Below, one piece after another: positions 36,314-45,920 of a DNA stretch of 64,000 nucleotides. Numbering within the stretch: position 1 is the stretch's first letter; the number at the start of each line of letters is the position of its first letter. The stretch lies in contig SBEH01000011.1 in NCBI GenBank assembly GCA_009668945.1, forward strand, positions 1 through 64,000, read 5' to 3'. The position numbers were made by a program, and so were the translations under genes. Under the pieces are notes generated by a model that was not told the origin of the DNA, did no database searches, and saw only the letters and a list, made by a program, of their open reading frames with translations. Source of the stretch: Actinomycetota bacterium. Its GTDB lineage: Bacteria; Actinomycetota; Coriobacteriia; Anaerosomatales; Anaerosomataceae.

Positions 36314-36913
36314 GTGGCCGGGAAGCGGATTCTCGTGGTCGAAGACACCGAGCTTCTGAGACGGATGTACCGCGACCGTTTGTCACAAGACGGCTATCAG
36401 GTCTCGGAGGCGGCCGACGGCCTCGCTGCGTTGAGCCTGCTTCGTGATGAGTCATTCGATGTGATTCTCCTCGACCTCATCATGCCGCGCATGGGCGGAA
36501 TCCAGGTCTTGGAGGCTGTGAGGAAGGATCCGCGCACTCAGTCCATCCCCGTGATCGTGCTCACCAACCTCGGTGAGGAATCAACCATCGAGCAGGCCGT
36601 TTCTCTCGGTGCCGTGGACTACCTGATCAAGAACGAGACGAGACCGGCAGACGTGTCGGACAAGGTGGGGATGGTACTCGAGGCGTACTCGGTCACGACC
36701 GAGGGGGCGGACACGTTCACGGTCTACCCTGACCCCTCGAGGGGCGACGTGGACGCGCTCGTGCACCACGCGGACCTCAAGCGCCGCCTGTGGTGTCCGG
36801 CCTGCGAGAACGAACTGGCTCTCGAGATGGTGCCGGACGCCAAGCGCGCGGGCTGGTACAGCGCACGCTTCATATGCCCGACGTGCGGGCGCACGTTCTC
36901 GGGTTCGGCCTAG
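36314..36913 (+). CDS. Response-regulator receiver protein with C-terminal zinc ribbon
   Basis: A 199-residue protein. Residues 1-125 form a receiver domain (KRILVVEDTELL, phosphorylated Asp54 in ILLDLIMPRMGG, Thr84, Lys106 in YLIKNE). The rest is an unusual output region with CPAC (161-164) and CPTC (188-191), about 23 residues apart, a probable zinc ribbon. There is no DNA-binding helix-turn-helix. GTG 36314 follows AGGAGGGAG. No histidine kinase is adjacent. The output target is unknown. Confidence 0.9.
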   Translation: MAGKRILVVEDTELLRRMYRDRLSQDGYQVSEAADGLAALSLLRDESFDVILLDLIMPRMGGIQVLEAVRKDPRTQSIPVIVLTNLGEESTIEQAVSLGAVDYLIKNETRPADVSDKVGMVLEAYSVTTEGADTFTVYPDPSRGDVDALVHHADLKRRLWCPACENELALEMVPDAKRAGWYSARFICPTCGRTFSGSA

Positions 36914-36948
36914 CCGCCCGGCAAACAACACCCACGACGGGGACTTCC

Positions 36949-36977
36949 TGGGCATGCGCGCCCGGCTGTGGTATCCT
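36949..36977 (+). promoter_or_regulatory. Candidate promoter for rpsB-tsf
   Basis: TGGGCA (36949-36954) and TATCCT (36972-36977), spacer 17, with TGG directly before the -10. It leaves a leader of about 105 bases before rpsB in which no known S2-binding structure was recognised. Confidence 0.5.
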
Positions 36978-37088
36978 ACGCCCCGCTCTTATCACACACG
37001 CCCGTGGATCCCGCGCGTGGTGCCGGATGCGTCCGGTCGCAGCGGGAGATGAAGCCGGCGGAGGAAGAACCGAGAAGGAGGCACCACT

Positions 37089-37925
37089 GTGTCCGTATCC
37101 ATGAAGAACCTGCTCGAGGCTGGCGTGCACTTCGGTCATCAGACCAGGCGCTGGAACCCGAAGATGAAGCCGTACATCTTCACCGAGCGCAACGGCATCT
37201 ACATCCTGAACTTGCAGCGCACGCTCCGAGAGGTCGAGACCACGTACAAGTTCGTCCGTGAGATCACCGCGCGTGGCGGCACGGTGCTCCTGGTGGGCAC
37301 CAAGAAGCAGGCTCAGGACCCAATCCGCTCCGAGGCGGAGCGCTCCGGACAACCGTACGTGAACCAGCGCTGGCTCGGCGGCATGCTCACGAACTTCGTC
37401 ACGATCCGGGCGAGGCTCAAGCGGATGGCCGAGCTCGAGAACCTCGAGGAGTCCGGCGCGATGGCTCAACTTCCCAAGAAGGAAGCGATCCTGCTTCGTC
37501 GTGAACTCGAGAAGCTGGAGCGGGACCTGACTGGCGTTCGCGAGATGTCTGACCTGCCGAAGGCCGTCTTCGTCGTGGACACCAAGCGCGAGGCCATCGC
37601 CGTCAAGGAGGCACGCCGGCTCGGCATTCCGCTGATCGGCCTTGTCGACACGAACGCCGACCCCGATGAGGTCGACTACGTCATCCCCGGCAACGACGAC
37701 GCCATCCGGTCGGTCGCGCTCATCTGCCGCGTGATCGCGGACGCCGCGCTCGACGGACGCCGCGCTGCGGGACTCACGACGCCCGACGAGGTCGCGGAGG
37801 CACTCGAGGTCGCGGCCGAACTCGAGGTCGAGCCCGCCGAGGAGACCGCCGACGTGCCCACGGCCGAGGTCGAGGCGGAGGATCCGATCGACGACGAGGA
37901 CGCGGAAGCCGACGACGGCGAGTAG
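37089..37925 (+). CDS. rpsB: 30S ribosomal protein S2
   Basis: A 278-residue S2 ([58 protein letters not shown]) with a C-terminal acidic tail of about 45 residues rich in Glu, Asp and Ala. GTG 37089 is 6 bases after AAGGAGG (37076-37082). It heads the conserved rpsB-tsf-pyrH-frr block. Confidence 0.96.
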   Translation: MSVSMKNLLEAGVHFGHQTRRWNPKMKPYIFTERNGIYILNLQRTLREVETTYKFVREITARGGTVLLVGTKKQAQDPIRSEAERSGQPYVNQRWLGGMLTNFVTIRARLKRMAELENLEESGAMAQLPKKEAILLRRELEKLERDLTGVREMSDLPKAVFVVDTKREAIAVKEARRLGIPLIGLVDTNADPDEVDYVIPGNDDAIRSVALICRVIADAALDGRRAAGLTTPDEVAEALEVAAELEVEPAEETADVPTAEVEAEDPIDDEDAEADDGE

Positions 37926-37989
37926 CCGCGACCGCATTGTACGATCCAGCGATGAATCCGGCGTATCGCGTGCCGGTGGAAGAGGACCC

Positions 37990-38904
37990 ATGGAAATCAC
38001 CGCTGCAATGGTGAAGGAACTCCGGGAGACGACCGGAGCCGGGATGATGGACTGCAAGAAGGCACTAATCGAGGCAGACGGCGACATCGCCGCCGCTGTA
38101 GACGTGCTTCGCACGAAGGGTCTTGCCGACCTGGCAAAGAAGGCGGGACGCGCCACCAACGAGGGCGTGATCGGCGGTGCGGTCAGCTCCGACGCCAGCT
38201 GCGGAGCGGTCTTGGAGGTCAACTGCGAGACAGACTTCGTTGCCCGCAACCAGAACTTCAAGGACCTCGTGATTGAGCTCGCGAACGAGATCGTGAGCGG
38301 CTCTCCCACCGATGTCGGCGCACTGATGTCGCAGGTGTACTCTCCGCGGCCCGAGCTCACGGTAGAACAGCGCCTCGGCGAGGCGGTGAGCAAGCTTGGC
38401 GAGAACATGGGTGTCGCGCGCTTCGTGCGATACGACCTTTCAACGCCTGCAGGCTGTATCGCGGTGTACATCCACGGTGTAGGCAACATCGGCGTTCTCG
38501 TGGAAGTGAGCGCACCCTCGGCGGAGGCGGCGGGCAGCCCGGCAGCGCTCGGTTTCGCCAAGGACGCGGCGATGCAGATCGCTGCTGCCGCGCCGATCGC
38601 CGTGAGGCGCGAAGAAGTGGCTTCCGAGGTCGTCGAGCATGAGATGGGCATCTACAAGGCGCAGGCTGCCGAAACCGGGAAGCCCGAGCCGATCCAGCAG
38701 AAGATCGCCGAGGGCCGCCTCGACAAGTTCTTCAAGGAGTTCTGTCTGCTCGAGCAGGCGTTCGTGAAGAACCCCGACGTCACCGTCAAGCAACAGGCGG
38801 CGCAAGCCTCCAAGGAAGCCGGTGGTGAGCTCGATGTCGTGCGTTTCGAACGGATGGTTCTCGGCGAAACGAACCCGGCGCCGAAGGAATCCTGCGGCTG
38901 CTAG
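37990..38904 (+). CDS. tsf: Elongation factor Ts
   Basis: A 304-residue nucleotide-exchange factor for EF-Tu. The N-terminal UBA-like part reads ITAAMVKELRETTGAGMMDCKKAL and the core has EVNCETDFVARN, the EF-Tu-contacting segment. ATG 37990 follows AGAGG. A strong hairpin follows the stop, suggesting that rpsB-tsf end as a unit with partial read-through into pyrH. Confidence 0.96.
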   Translation: MEITAAMVKELRETTGAGMMDCKKALIEADGDIAAAVDVLRTKGLADLAKKAGRATNEGVIGGAVSSDASCGAVLEVNCETDFVARNQNFKDLVIELANEIVSGSPTDVGALMSQVYSPRPELTVEQRLGEAVSKLGENMGVARFVRYDLSTPAGCIAVYIHGVGNIGVLVEVSAPSAEAAGSPAALGFAKDAAMQIAAAAPIAVRREEVASEVVEHEMGIYKAQAAETGKPEPIQQKIAEGRLDKFFKEFCLLEQAFVKNPDVTVKQQAAQASKEAGGELDVVRFERMVLGETNPAPKESCGC

Positions 38905-40292
<1,388 letters not shown>

Positions 40293-40299
40293 CCCCCGG

Positions 40300-41076
40300 A
40301 TGCCGCCTACACGTGATTCGCTCGAAGCCTTCTTCACCACACGGACCGACCGGGACTTGCTCACCCGGCTCGATCTGTCGGCCGTACCCGCCCATGTCGC
40401 GGTCATCATGGACGGAAACGGCCGCTGGGCGGCCAAGCGTGGCGTACCGCGGATACTCGGGCACCGTGCAGGCGCAAAGGCCATTCGTGAGTCGATAGCC
40501 GCGTGCATCGAGCTCGGCATAGCCTACCTCACGATCTACTCCTTCTCGAGCGAGAACTGGCGGAGGTCCGCCGAAGAAGTCGGCGGACTGATGAATCTGT
40601 TCATCGAGGTCCTCGACGCCGAGATCGGCAATCTCATGCAGCAGGGCGTGCGCGTGAGAGTGATCGGGAGCGAAGAGGGCATGCCTTCCGCGACCATGCA
40701 GGCATTCAGGCGCACCGAACAGCGCACGGCCGGAAACCAGGAGCTGACACTACTTGTCGCACTCAACTACGGCGGGCGTATGGAGATCACCGACGCCGCG
40801 AGGGCCATCGCGCGCGGCGTGGCCGACGGCAGTGTCGATCCCGCCTCCGTCACGGAGGAGACGATCGGCGAGCATCTGTACACCGCAGGTATCCCCGACC
40901 CGGATCTGGTGATCCGCACGAGCGGGGAGATGCGGATTTCGAACTTCCTCCTGTGGCAAGTCGCCTACTCGGAGATCTGGGTGACATCCACGCTTTGGCC
41001 CGACTTCAAGCGGGGCGACTTGCTGCGAGCAGTGGTGGAGTACCAGAGGCGCTCGCGCAGGTTCGGTGGCCGCTAG
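40300..41076 (+). CDS. uppS: Isoprenyl (undecaprenyl) diphosphate synthase
   Basis: A 258-residue cis-prenyltransferase. Catalytic Asp lies in VAVIMDGNGRWA, then GHRAGAKAIRE, YSFSSENWRR and the C-terminal PDPDLVIRTSGEMRISNFLLWQVAYSEIW in overlapping parts. It makes the C55 lipid carrier for peptidoglycan. ATG 40300 lies 7 bases after frr. Confidence 0.95.
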   Translation: MPPTRDSLEAFFTTRTDRDLLTRLDLSAVPAHVAVIMDGNGRWAAKRGVPRILGHRAGAKAIRESIAACIELGIAYLTIYSFSSENWRRSAEEVGGLMNLFIEVLDAEIGNLMQQGVRVRVIGSEEGMPSATMQAFRRTEQRTAGNQELTLLVALNYGGRMEITDAARAIARGVADGSVDPASVTEETIGEHLYTAGIPDPDLVIRTSGEMRISNFLLWQVAYSEIWVTSTLWPDFKRGDLLRAVVEYQRRSRRFGGR

Positions 41077-41888
41077 TGGCTTCCGCCCTCCGTGACTTCA
41101 TGGTAAGGACGTCGACCGCGCTGCTACTGGGCGCGATCATGCTTGTCGCACTCTCTCTCGGCGGAGTCTGGGCGCTCGCCGTTGTCACAGCGGCTATCGC
41201 CGCCCTCGCCACAACCGAGTTCTACGCTCTGGTCCGTCGCGAACGGAGATTGCCGAGCGAGCTCGTGGGACTCACCGCCGTGGTCGCGATGCCGTTCGCC
41301 GCCGCTGCGTACGGCGCGATCGGCCTCACGGCCACTGTCGGCATCCTCGTGATCAGCGCGTTCTTCTGGCACGTGATGATCCGACAGGTCCGCCTGACGG
41401 AGACGGGTGTCACACTGTTCGGAGCCGTGTATGTCGGGTTCACCCTTGCGCATCTCGTTCTGATCCGCGAGTACGACAACGGCGTGTGGTATGCGTTCGT
41501 CATGCTCCTGAGCGTATGGGTGAACGACTCGTTCGCCTATATCGCGGGATCTTGGCTGGGCAAACACAAGATGGCGCCCCGCATCTCGCCGAAGAAGTCC
41601 TGGGAGGGCTTCGTGGCGGGCTCAGCGGGGACCGTAGCCGTCTGGGTGACTGCAGGCCGACTGCCCGGAGTGGATGTGTCCGCGGGTTGGCTTGCGGCCA
41701 TCGGCATCGCCGCCTCGGTGGCGGCTGTCATCGGTGACCTGTCCGAGTCGCGTATCAAGCGTGAGGTGGGCGTGAAGGACTCGGGTACACTGCTGCCCGG
41801 TCACGGGGGATATCTCGACCGCTTCGACAGCCTGATCATGGTCGCGATCGTCACGCACTACATGCTATTCGCTGCGGGTGTCCGATGA
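41076..41888 (+). CDS. cdsA: Phosphatidate cytidylyltransferase
   Basis: A 270-residue polytopic membrane protein (seven or eight hydrophobic segments) making CDP-diacylglycerol. The family signature SRIKREVGVKDSGTLLPGHGG, then YLDRFDSL, is complete near the C-terminus. GTG 41076 shares one base with the uppS stop; much of the longer open frame lies inside uppS. Overlaps dxr by ATGA. Confidence 0.94.
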   Translation: MASALRDFMVRTSTALLLGAIMLVALSLGGVWALAVVTAAIAALATTEFYALVRRERRLPSELVGLTAVVAMPFAAAAYGAIGLTATVGILVISAFFWHVMIRQVRLTETGVTLFGAVYVGFTLAHLVLIREYDNGVWYAFVMLLSVWVNDSFAYIAGSWLGKHKMAPRISPKKSWEGFVAGSAGTVAVWVTAGRLPGVDVSAGWLAAIGIAASVAAVIGDLSESRIKREVGVKDSGTLLPGHGGYLDRFDSLIMVAIVTHYMLFAAGVR

Positions 41889-43024
41889 GTCGCCTGCGCG
41901 TAGCAGTGCTCGGCTCGACCGGCTCCATCGGCCGACAGGCGCTGGATGTGGCGGCGCGGTTCCCCGAGCGCGTCGAAGTCGTCGCTCTTGCGGCGCACTC
42001 CAGCGGCACCGCTCTCATGGATCAGGCGCGCCGCTTCGGCGTGTCGCGTCTGGCGCTCGGCGACTACGACGCCGCCGAGCGCGCAACCGCTGACTGCGGA
42101 TCATTCGTTGCCGGAGGGCCTGAGGCGCTGGAGGAGATCGCCAGCGAGTGTGGCGCTGATCTCGTTCTCAACGCCCTGGTCGGCGCGGCCGGCTTGCGCA
42201 TCTCCATCGCCGCCCTCCGTTCCGGTGCCCGTCTGGCCCTCGCCAACAAGGAGTCGCTGGTTGTCGGTGGCGATCTCGTGACCGCTCTAGGGCTTGACCG
42301 CATCATCCCCGTGGACAGCGAGCACTCGGCTATCTTCCAGTGCCTAGCCGGCGAACCCGCCTCGGCGGTATCCCGGATCTGGCTAACGGCATCCGGCGGC
42401 CCGTTCCGCGGATGGGACCCCGAGCGGCTGGCGGAAGTGAGCGTCGAGGAGGCTCTCGCACATCCTCGATGGACCATGGGGCCGAAGATCACCGTCGACT
42501 CGGCCACGCTCATGAACAAGGGGCTCGAAGCGATCGAGGCGCATCATCTCTTCGGCGTCGGATACGACAACATCAGCGTCGTCGTACATCCCCAGTCGTG
42601 CGTGCACTCTATGGTCGAATTCGCGGACGGTTCCGTGAAGGCCCATCTGGGCGCAACGGACATGCGCGTGCCCATCCAGTACGCGTTCAGCCATCCCGAG
42701 CGCTGGGGCGCGCCGGTGCCGCCGGTGGACTTCCTGTCGATCGGGTCGCTTGAGTTCGAGGCGCCGGATCTCGAGACGTTCCCGAGCCTGCGCCTCGCGT
42801 TCGACGCGGGGCGCGCCGGTGGCACCGCGCCAGCGGTACTGAATGCGGCGAACGAGGTCGCAGTCGCATCGTTCCTGGACAGGCGTTGCGCGCTTGACGC
42901 CATCCCGCAGACCGTGGAGCGCGTGCTTTGCGCACACACGGTCGTCCCCGCGGACTCGATCGAGACGGTCGAGGCCGCGGATGACTGGGCACGGAGAGAA
43001 GCTCTGCGCGTTCTGGTCTCATGA
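41885..43024 (+). CDS. dxr: 1-deoxy-D-xylulose 5-phosphate reductoisomerase
   Basis: A 379-residue NADPH enzyme committing to the MEP isoprenoid pathway. The cofactor loop is VAVLGSTGSIGRQALDV; the metal/substrate motifs are ANKESLVVGG, PVDSEHSAIFQCL, LTASGGPFRG and TVDSATLMNKGLEAIEAHHL. With ispG two genes later and uppS upstream it forms an isoprenoid/lipid-carrier group. Confidence 0.96.
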   Translation: MSRLRVAVLGSTGSIGRQALDVAARFPERVEVVALAAHSSGTALMDQARRFGVSRLALGDYDAAERATADCGSFVAGGPEALEEIASECGADLVLNALVGAAGLRISIAALRSGARLALANKESLVVGGDLVTALGLDRIIPVDSEHSAIFQCLAGEPASAVSRIWLTASGGPFRGWDPERLAEVSVEEALAHPRWTMGPKITVDSATLMNKGLEAIEAHHLFGVGYDNISVVVHPQSCVHSMVEFADGSVKAHLGATDMRVPIQYAFSHPERWGAPVPPVDFLSIGSLEFEAPDLETFPSLRLAFDAGRAGGTAPAVLNAANEVAVASFLDRRCALDAIPQTVERVLCAHTVVPADSIETVEAADDWARREALRVLVS

Positions 43025-43026
43025 TG

Positions 43027-43051
43027 GCTCGGCGATTGCTCATCGCCGAGC
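43027..43051 (+). terminator. GC hairpin after dxr
   Basis: GCTCGGCGAT (43027-43036), a 5-base loop and ATCGCCGAGC (43042-43051) form a perfect 10-bp stem two bases after the dxr stop. No U tract follows, so it may be an mRNA-stability element or weak terminator before rseP. Confidence 0.5.
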
Positions 43052-43079
43052 AGCTTCAGCTGTGTGGACAGGAGATTGC

Positions 43080-44336
43080 ATGACCGGATCGCTCGGAGCG
43101 GTCGAGACGGCCCTTTGGGGGATACTGACGTTCTCCATCCTCGTGGTGCTCCACGAGCTGGGGCACTTCCTGGCTGCACGCGCCTTCAAGGTGAAGGTGC
43201 ATGAGTTCATGGTGGGTCTTCCAGGACCTGCGATCCGCCTCCACACGAAGTCGATGGACTGGGGTGTCACGGCGGTACCCTTGGGCGGGTATGTCCGGAT
43301 CGCCGGGATGGAGCCGGGAGCCGAGGACCCGCTCCTCGGCCGCGCACTGCTGGCGGTGCGCGATGCCGGCCCGCTCGCCGTGGCCGACCTGTCACGCGAA
43401 CTCGGCATCACGGAGGAGCGAGCCGGGGATATCATGACGTCTTTGACGGAGTGGAAGGCCGTCGAGCCCGACGTCGACGAGCGCTTCGGACTGGCCGTTG
43501 ATGGCGACGTAGCAGCGCTGGACGAGGGCGGGCTCGTCGACGCAGCGCGGAGGACCACGTATCGCGGTCAGTCGACTGCGAGGCGTGTGGCGATACTGAG
43601 CATGGGCATCATCACGAACCTCTTGGTCGCCATCCTTACGTTCACGTTGGTCCTGTCGATATGGGGCTACTACGACGCCACCACGACCATTGCCGCGGTG
43701 GGGGAGGACTCGGCGGCCGAACAGGCGGGCATCAAGGCCGGCGACGTACTGATATCGCTTGACGGCAAGCAGATCGCCACGTGGAACGACTTCCAGATGA
43801 TGATGGAGACTACCGATTCGGGCCAAGCCGTCACGGTCACGATCTCCCGCGATGGGGAGCAGGCCGACATCAGGGTCGTCCTCGGCGAGAAGGAGGGTCA
43901 CGGCTTCATGGGCGTCGGACCCGAAACCGTCGCCGTCCATCCGACCGTGGCGCAGGCGCTCGGCGAAAGCCTTAGCTACGTTGGTATCGTCCTCAAGACG
44001 ATACTGCGCCTGTTCGACCCGAACACGTTTCCCGGCACCGTCAAGAGCCTCACCGGCGTCGTCGGCGTCTCTGTTATGGCACGAGAAGCAGCGGCTGCCG
44101 GCGCACTCGCGTACGCGGGTCTGGTGGCGATGCTGTCACTGTCGCTCGGCATGATGAACCTGCTGCCCATCCCGCCGTTGGACGGGGGGAAGATCGCGCT
44201 CGAGATCGTGGAACGCGTCCTCGGACGTCCGCTACCGCGCAATGTCACGCTCGGCTTCAGTGCGGTTGGCGCAGTGCTACTGTTCTCGCTGATCGGGTAC
44301 GTGATGTATTTGGACATCGTCCGCTACGCGGTCTAG
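43080..44336 (+). CDS. rseP: RseP/RasP-type site-2 protease with inserted helical domain
   Basis: A 418-residue membrane zinc protease: HELGH at residues 25-29 in the first membrane segment, a PDZ domain (about 203-280, ending near GHGFMGVGPE) and the third motif NLLPIPPLDGGKIA. ATG 43080 follows AGGAG. Unusually, residues about 84-158 (nucleotides 43329-43554) form a non-membrane insert whose sequence (LAVADLSRELGITEERAGDIMTSL in parts) resembles a winged-helix. Site-2 proteases cleave anti-sigma factors or signal-peptide remnants; the substrate here is unknown. Confidence 0.93.
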   Translation: MTGSLGAVETALWGILTFSILVVLHELGHFLAARAFKVKVHEFMVGLPGPAIRLHTKSMDWGVTAVPLGGYVRIAGMEPGAEDPLLGRALLAVRDAGPLAVADLSRELGITEERAGDIMTSLTEWKAVEPDVDERFGLAVDGDVAALDEGGLVDAARRTTYRGQSTARRVAILSMGIITNLLVAILTFTLVLSIWGYYDATTTIAAVGEDSAAEQAGIKAGDVLISLDGKQIATWNDFQMMMETTDSGQAVTVTISRDGEQADIRVVLGEKEGHGFMGVGPETVAVHPTVAQALGESLSYVGIVLKTILRLFDPNTFPGTVKSLTGVVGVSVMAREAAAAGALAYAGLVAMLSLSLGMMNLLPIPPLDGGKIALEIVERVLGRPLPRNVTLGFSAVGAVLLFSLIGYVMYLDIVRYAV

Positions 44337-44345
44337 GGGGCATGC

Positions 44346-45398
44346 GTGGTACAGCGGCGCGAATCGAGTTCCGTGCTCGTCGGCGGCGTGCAGATCGGGG
44401 GCGGGGCGCTGATCGTCGTGCAGTCCATGACGAACACCGACACCCGCAACGCCGATGACACTCTCGCGCAGATCCGCAGGCTGGCCGAGGCCGGGTGCGA
44501 GATCGTGCGCGTAGCTATCCCGCACGCAGACGCGATGGAAGGCTTCGCCCGGGTCTGCGAGCAGAGCCCGCTGCCCGTAGTGGCTGACATCCACTTCGAC
44601 TACCGGCTTGCCGTCGAGGCCGCTCGTTGCGGGGCTGCGAAGCTCCGCATCAACCCCGGGAACATCGGGGACCTGGCGCGCGTGGACGCCGTCATCGATG
44701 CGGCGGGGGAGGCGGGCATCCCCATCCGCATCGGCGTGAACGCCGGTAGCCTCGCCGCCGAGTACGCGGACGCGGACCTGCCGCTCGCGGACAAGCTTGC
44801 GGCGAGCGCGCGATCGTTTTGCGGCCACTTCGAGTCGCGAGGGTTCACAGACATCGTCGTGTCGGCGAAGGCGTCTTCCGTCGGCGCGACCGTTGACGCG
44901 TACCGCATGCTCGCGGCCGAGCTGCCGTACCCGCTGCACATCGGCATCACCGAGGCAGGGACGTCGCTGGCCGGTACCGTGAAATCCGCGGTAGGGCTGG
45001 GAGTGCTGCTCTCCGAGGGCATCGGCGACACACTCCGGGTGTCGCTCACCGCTCCTCCGGAGGAGGAGGTCGCCGTCGCGTGGCAGATCCTCGCGGCGCT
45101 GGATTTGAGACGGCGTGGACCGGAGCTCATCTCATGCCCGACGTGCGGGCGATGCGAGGTCGATCTCGTTCCGATCGCGGCCGAGGTAGAGCGGCGCCTG
45201 AAGGCGTCGACGGCCAACGTGAAAGTCGCGGTGATGGGCTGCGCGGTCAACGGCCCGGGTGAGGCCCGCGAGGCCGATGTGGGCGTCGCCGCCGGGAAGG
45301 GCGTCGGGCTGCTCTTCCGCCATGGAGAGCCGGTACGCAAGGTGCCCGAGGCTGAGATCGTCTCCGCGCTCTTCGAGGAGATCGACCGGCTCTCCTAG
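44346..45398 (+). CDS. ispG: 4-hydroxy-3-methylbut-2-en-1-yl diphosphate synthase
   Basis: A 350-residue [4Fe-4S] enzyme of the MEP pathway (GcpE). N-terminal ALIVVQSMTNTDTRNADDTL starts the TIM barrel; the cluster ligands lie in SCPTCGRCEVD and MGCAVNGPGEAREAD. GTG 44346 follows a G-rich site. It lies directly after rseP, as in many bacteria. Confidence 0.96.
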   Translation: MVQRRESSSVLVGGVQIGGGALIVVQSMTNTDTRNADDTLAQIRRLAEAGCEIVRVAIPHADAMEGFARVCEQSPLPVVADIHFDYRLAVEAARCGAAKLRINPGNIGDLARVDAVIDAAGEAGIPIRIGVNAGSLAAEYADADLPLADKLAASARSFCGHFESRGFTDIVVSAKASSVGATVDAYRMLAAELPYPLHIGITEAGTSLAGTVKSAVGLGVLLSEGIGDTLRVSLTAPPEEEVAVAWQILAALDLRRRGPELISCPTCGRCEVDLVPIAAEVERRLKASTANVKVAVMGCAVNGPGEAREADVGVAAGKGVGLLFRHGEPVRKVPEAEIVSALFEEIDRLS

Positions 45399-45492
45399 TA
45401 GACCGCGCGGTCCCGGAGCGATGTTCCCGCGCCTGGTGCTGGGGTATCCTGTGTCAGTGACCAGGGTTCCGTCCGATTCAGGGAGGCGAACG

Positions 45493-45882
45493 ATGTCCGA
45501 GAAGGTCAGGATCGCGATCGTTGGCGGGGGGCGCACCGGCGCGCCGCTTCTGGAGGCACTCAGCGGTCTGCCGTACATCGAGGTCATAGGTGTCGCGGAC
45601 AAGGACGCGGGAAGCACGGGGGCTCGTTTCGCGCAGGACCACGGCATCTTCTACACGGAAAACGCCAGTGTGCTCGGCGCGAAGGCCGCCGAGATCGACC
45701 TCATCATCGAAGTGAGCGGCGATCCTTCGGTCAAGCCGGCACTCAAGGAGGCATTCCGGGCTCAAGGGAACATGGAAACGATCATCGTGCACGACCTTGT
45801 CGCCAGACTGCTCATGACGCTGGCGACCTCGTCAAGCGAGCTAGCCCCCAGCATGCACCCCGACGACCGCGGAATCGGCTAG
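45493..45882 (+). CDS. Small Rossmann-fold oxidoreductase-like protein
   Basis: A 129-residue stand-alone Rossmann domain: VRIAIVGGGRTGAPLLEAL, VIGVADKDAGSTGARFAQDHG and DLIIEVSGDPSV are nucleotide-binding and core strands resembling the N-terminal part of homoserine/DapB-type dehydrogenases. No catalytic domain follows. ATG 45493 is 7 bases after GGGAGG. It sits between ispG and proS without an obvious partner. Similar modules occur attached to signalling proteins in other bacteria; its role here is unknown. Confidence 0.75.
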   Translation: MSEKVRIAIVGGGRTGAPLLEALSGLPYIEVIGVADKDAGSTGARFAQDHGIFYTENASVLGAKAAEIDLIIEVSGDPSVKPALKEAFRAQGNMETIIVHDLVARLLMTLATSSSELAPSMHPDDRGIG

Positions 45883-45920
45883 GATCACCGCCCGCATTCG
45901 ATATCGGCCTTAGGAGTCGC

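Noticed and set aside
45457-45492. Leaderless GTG start at 45457 for the Rossmann protein, six bases after TATCCT
   Set aside because: The ATG at 45493 has GGGAGG at a good distance and directly precedes the conserved VRIAIVGGG strand; the extra 12 residues are not family-like.
45883-45920. T-box leader before proS
   Set aside because: The gap is under 40 bases and holds no T-box consensus or specifier stem.
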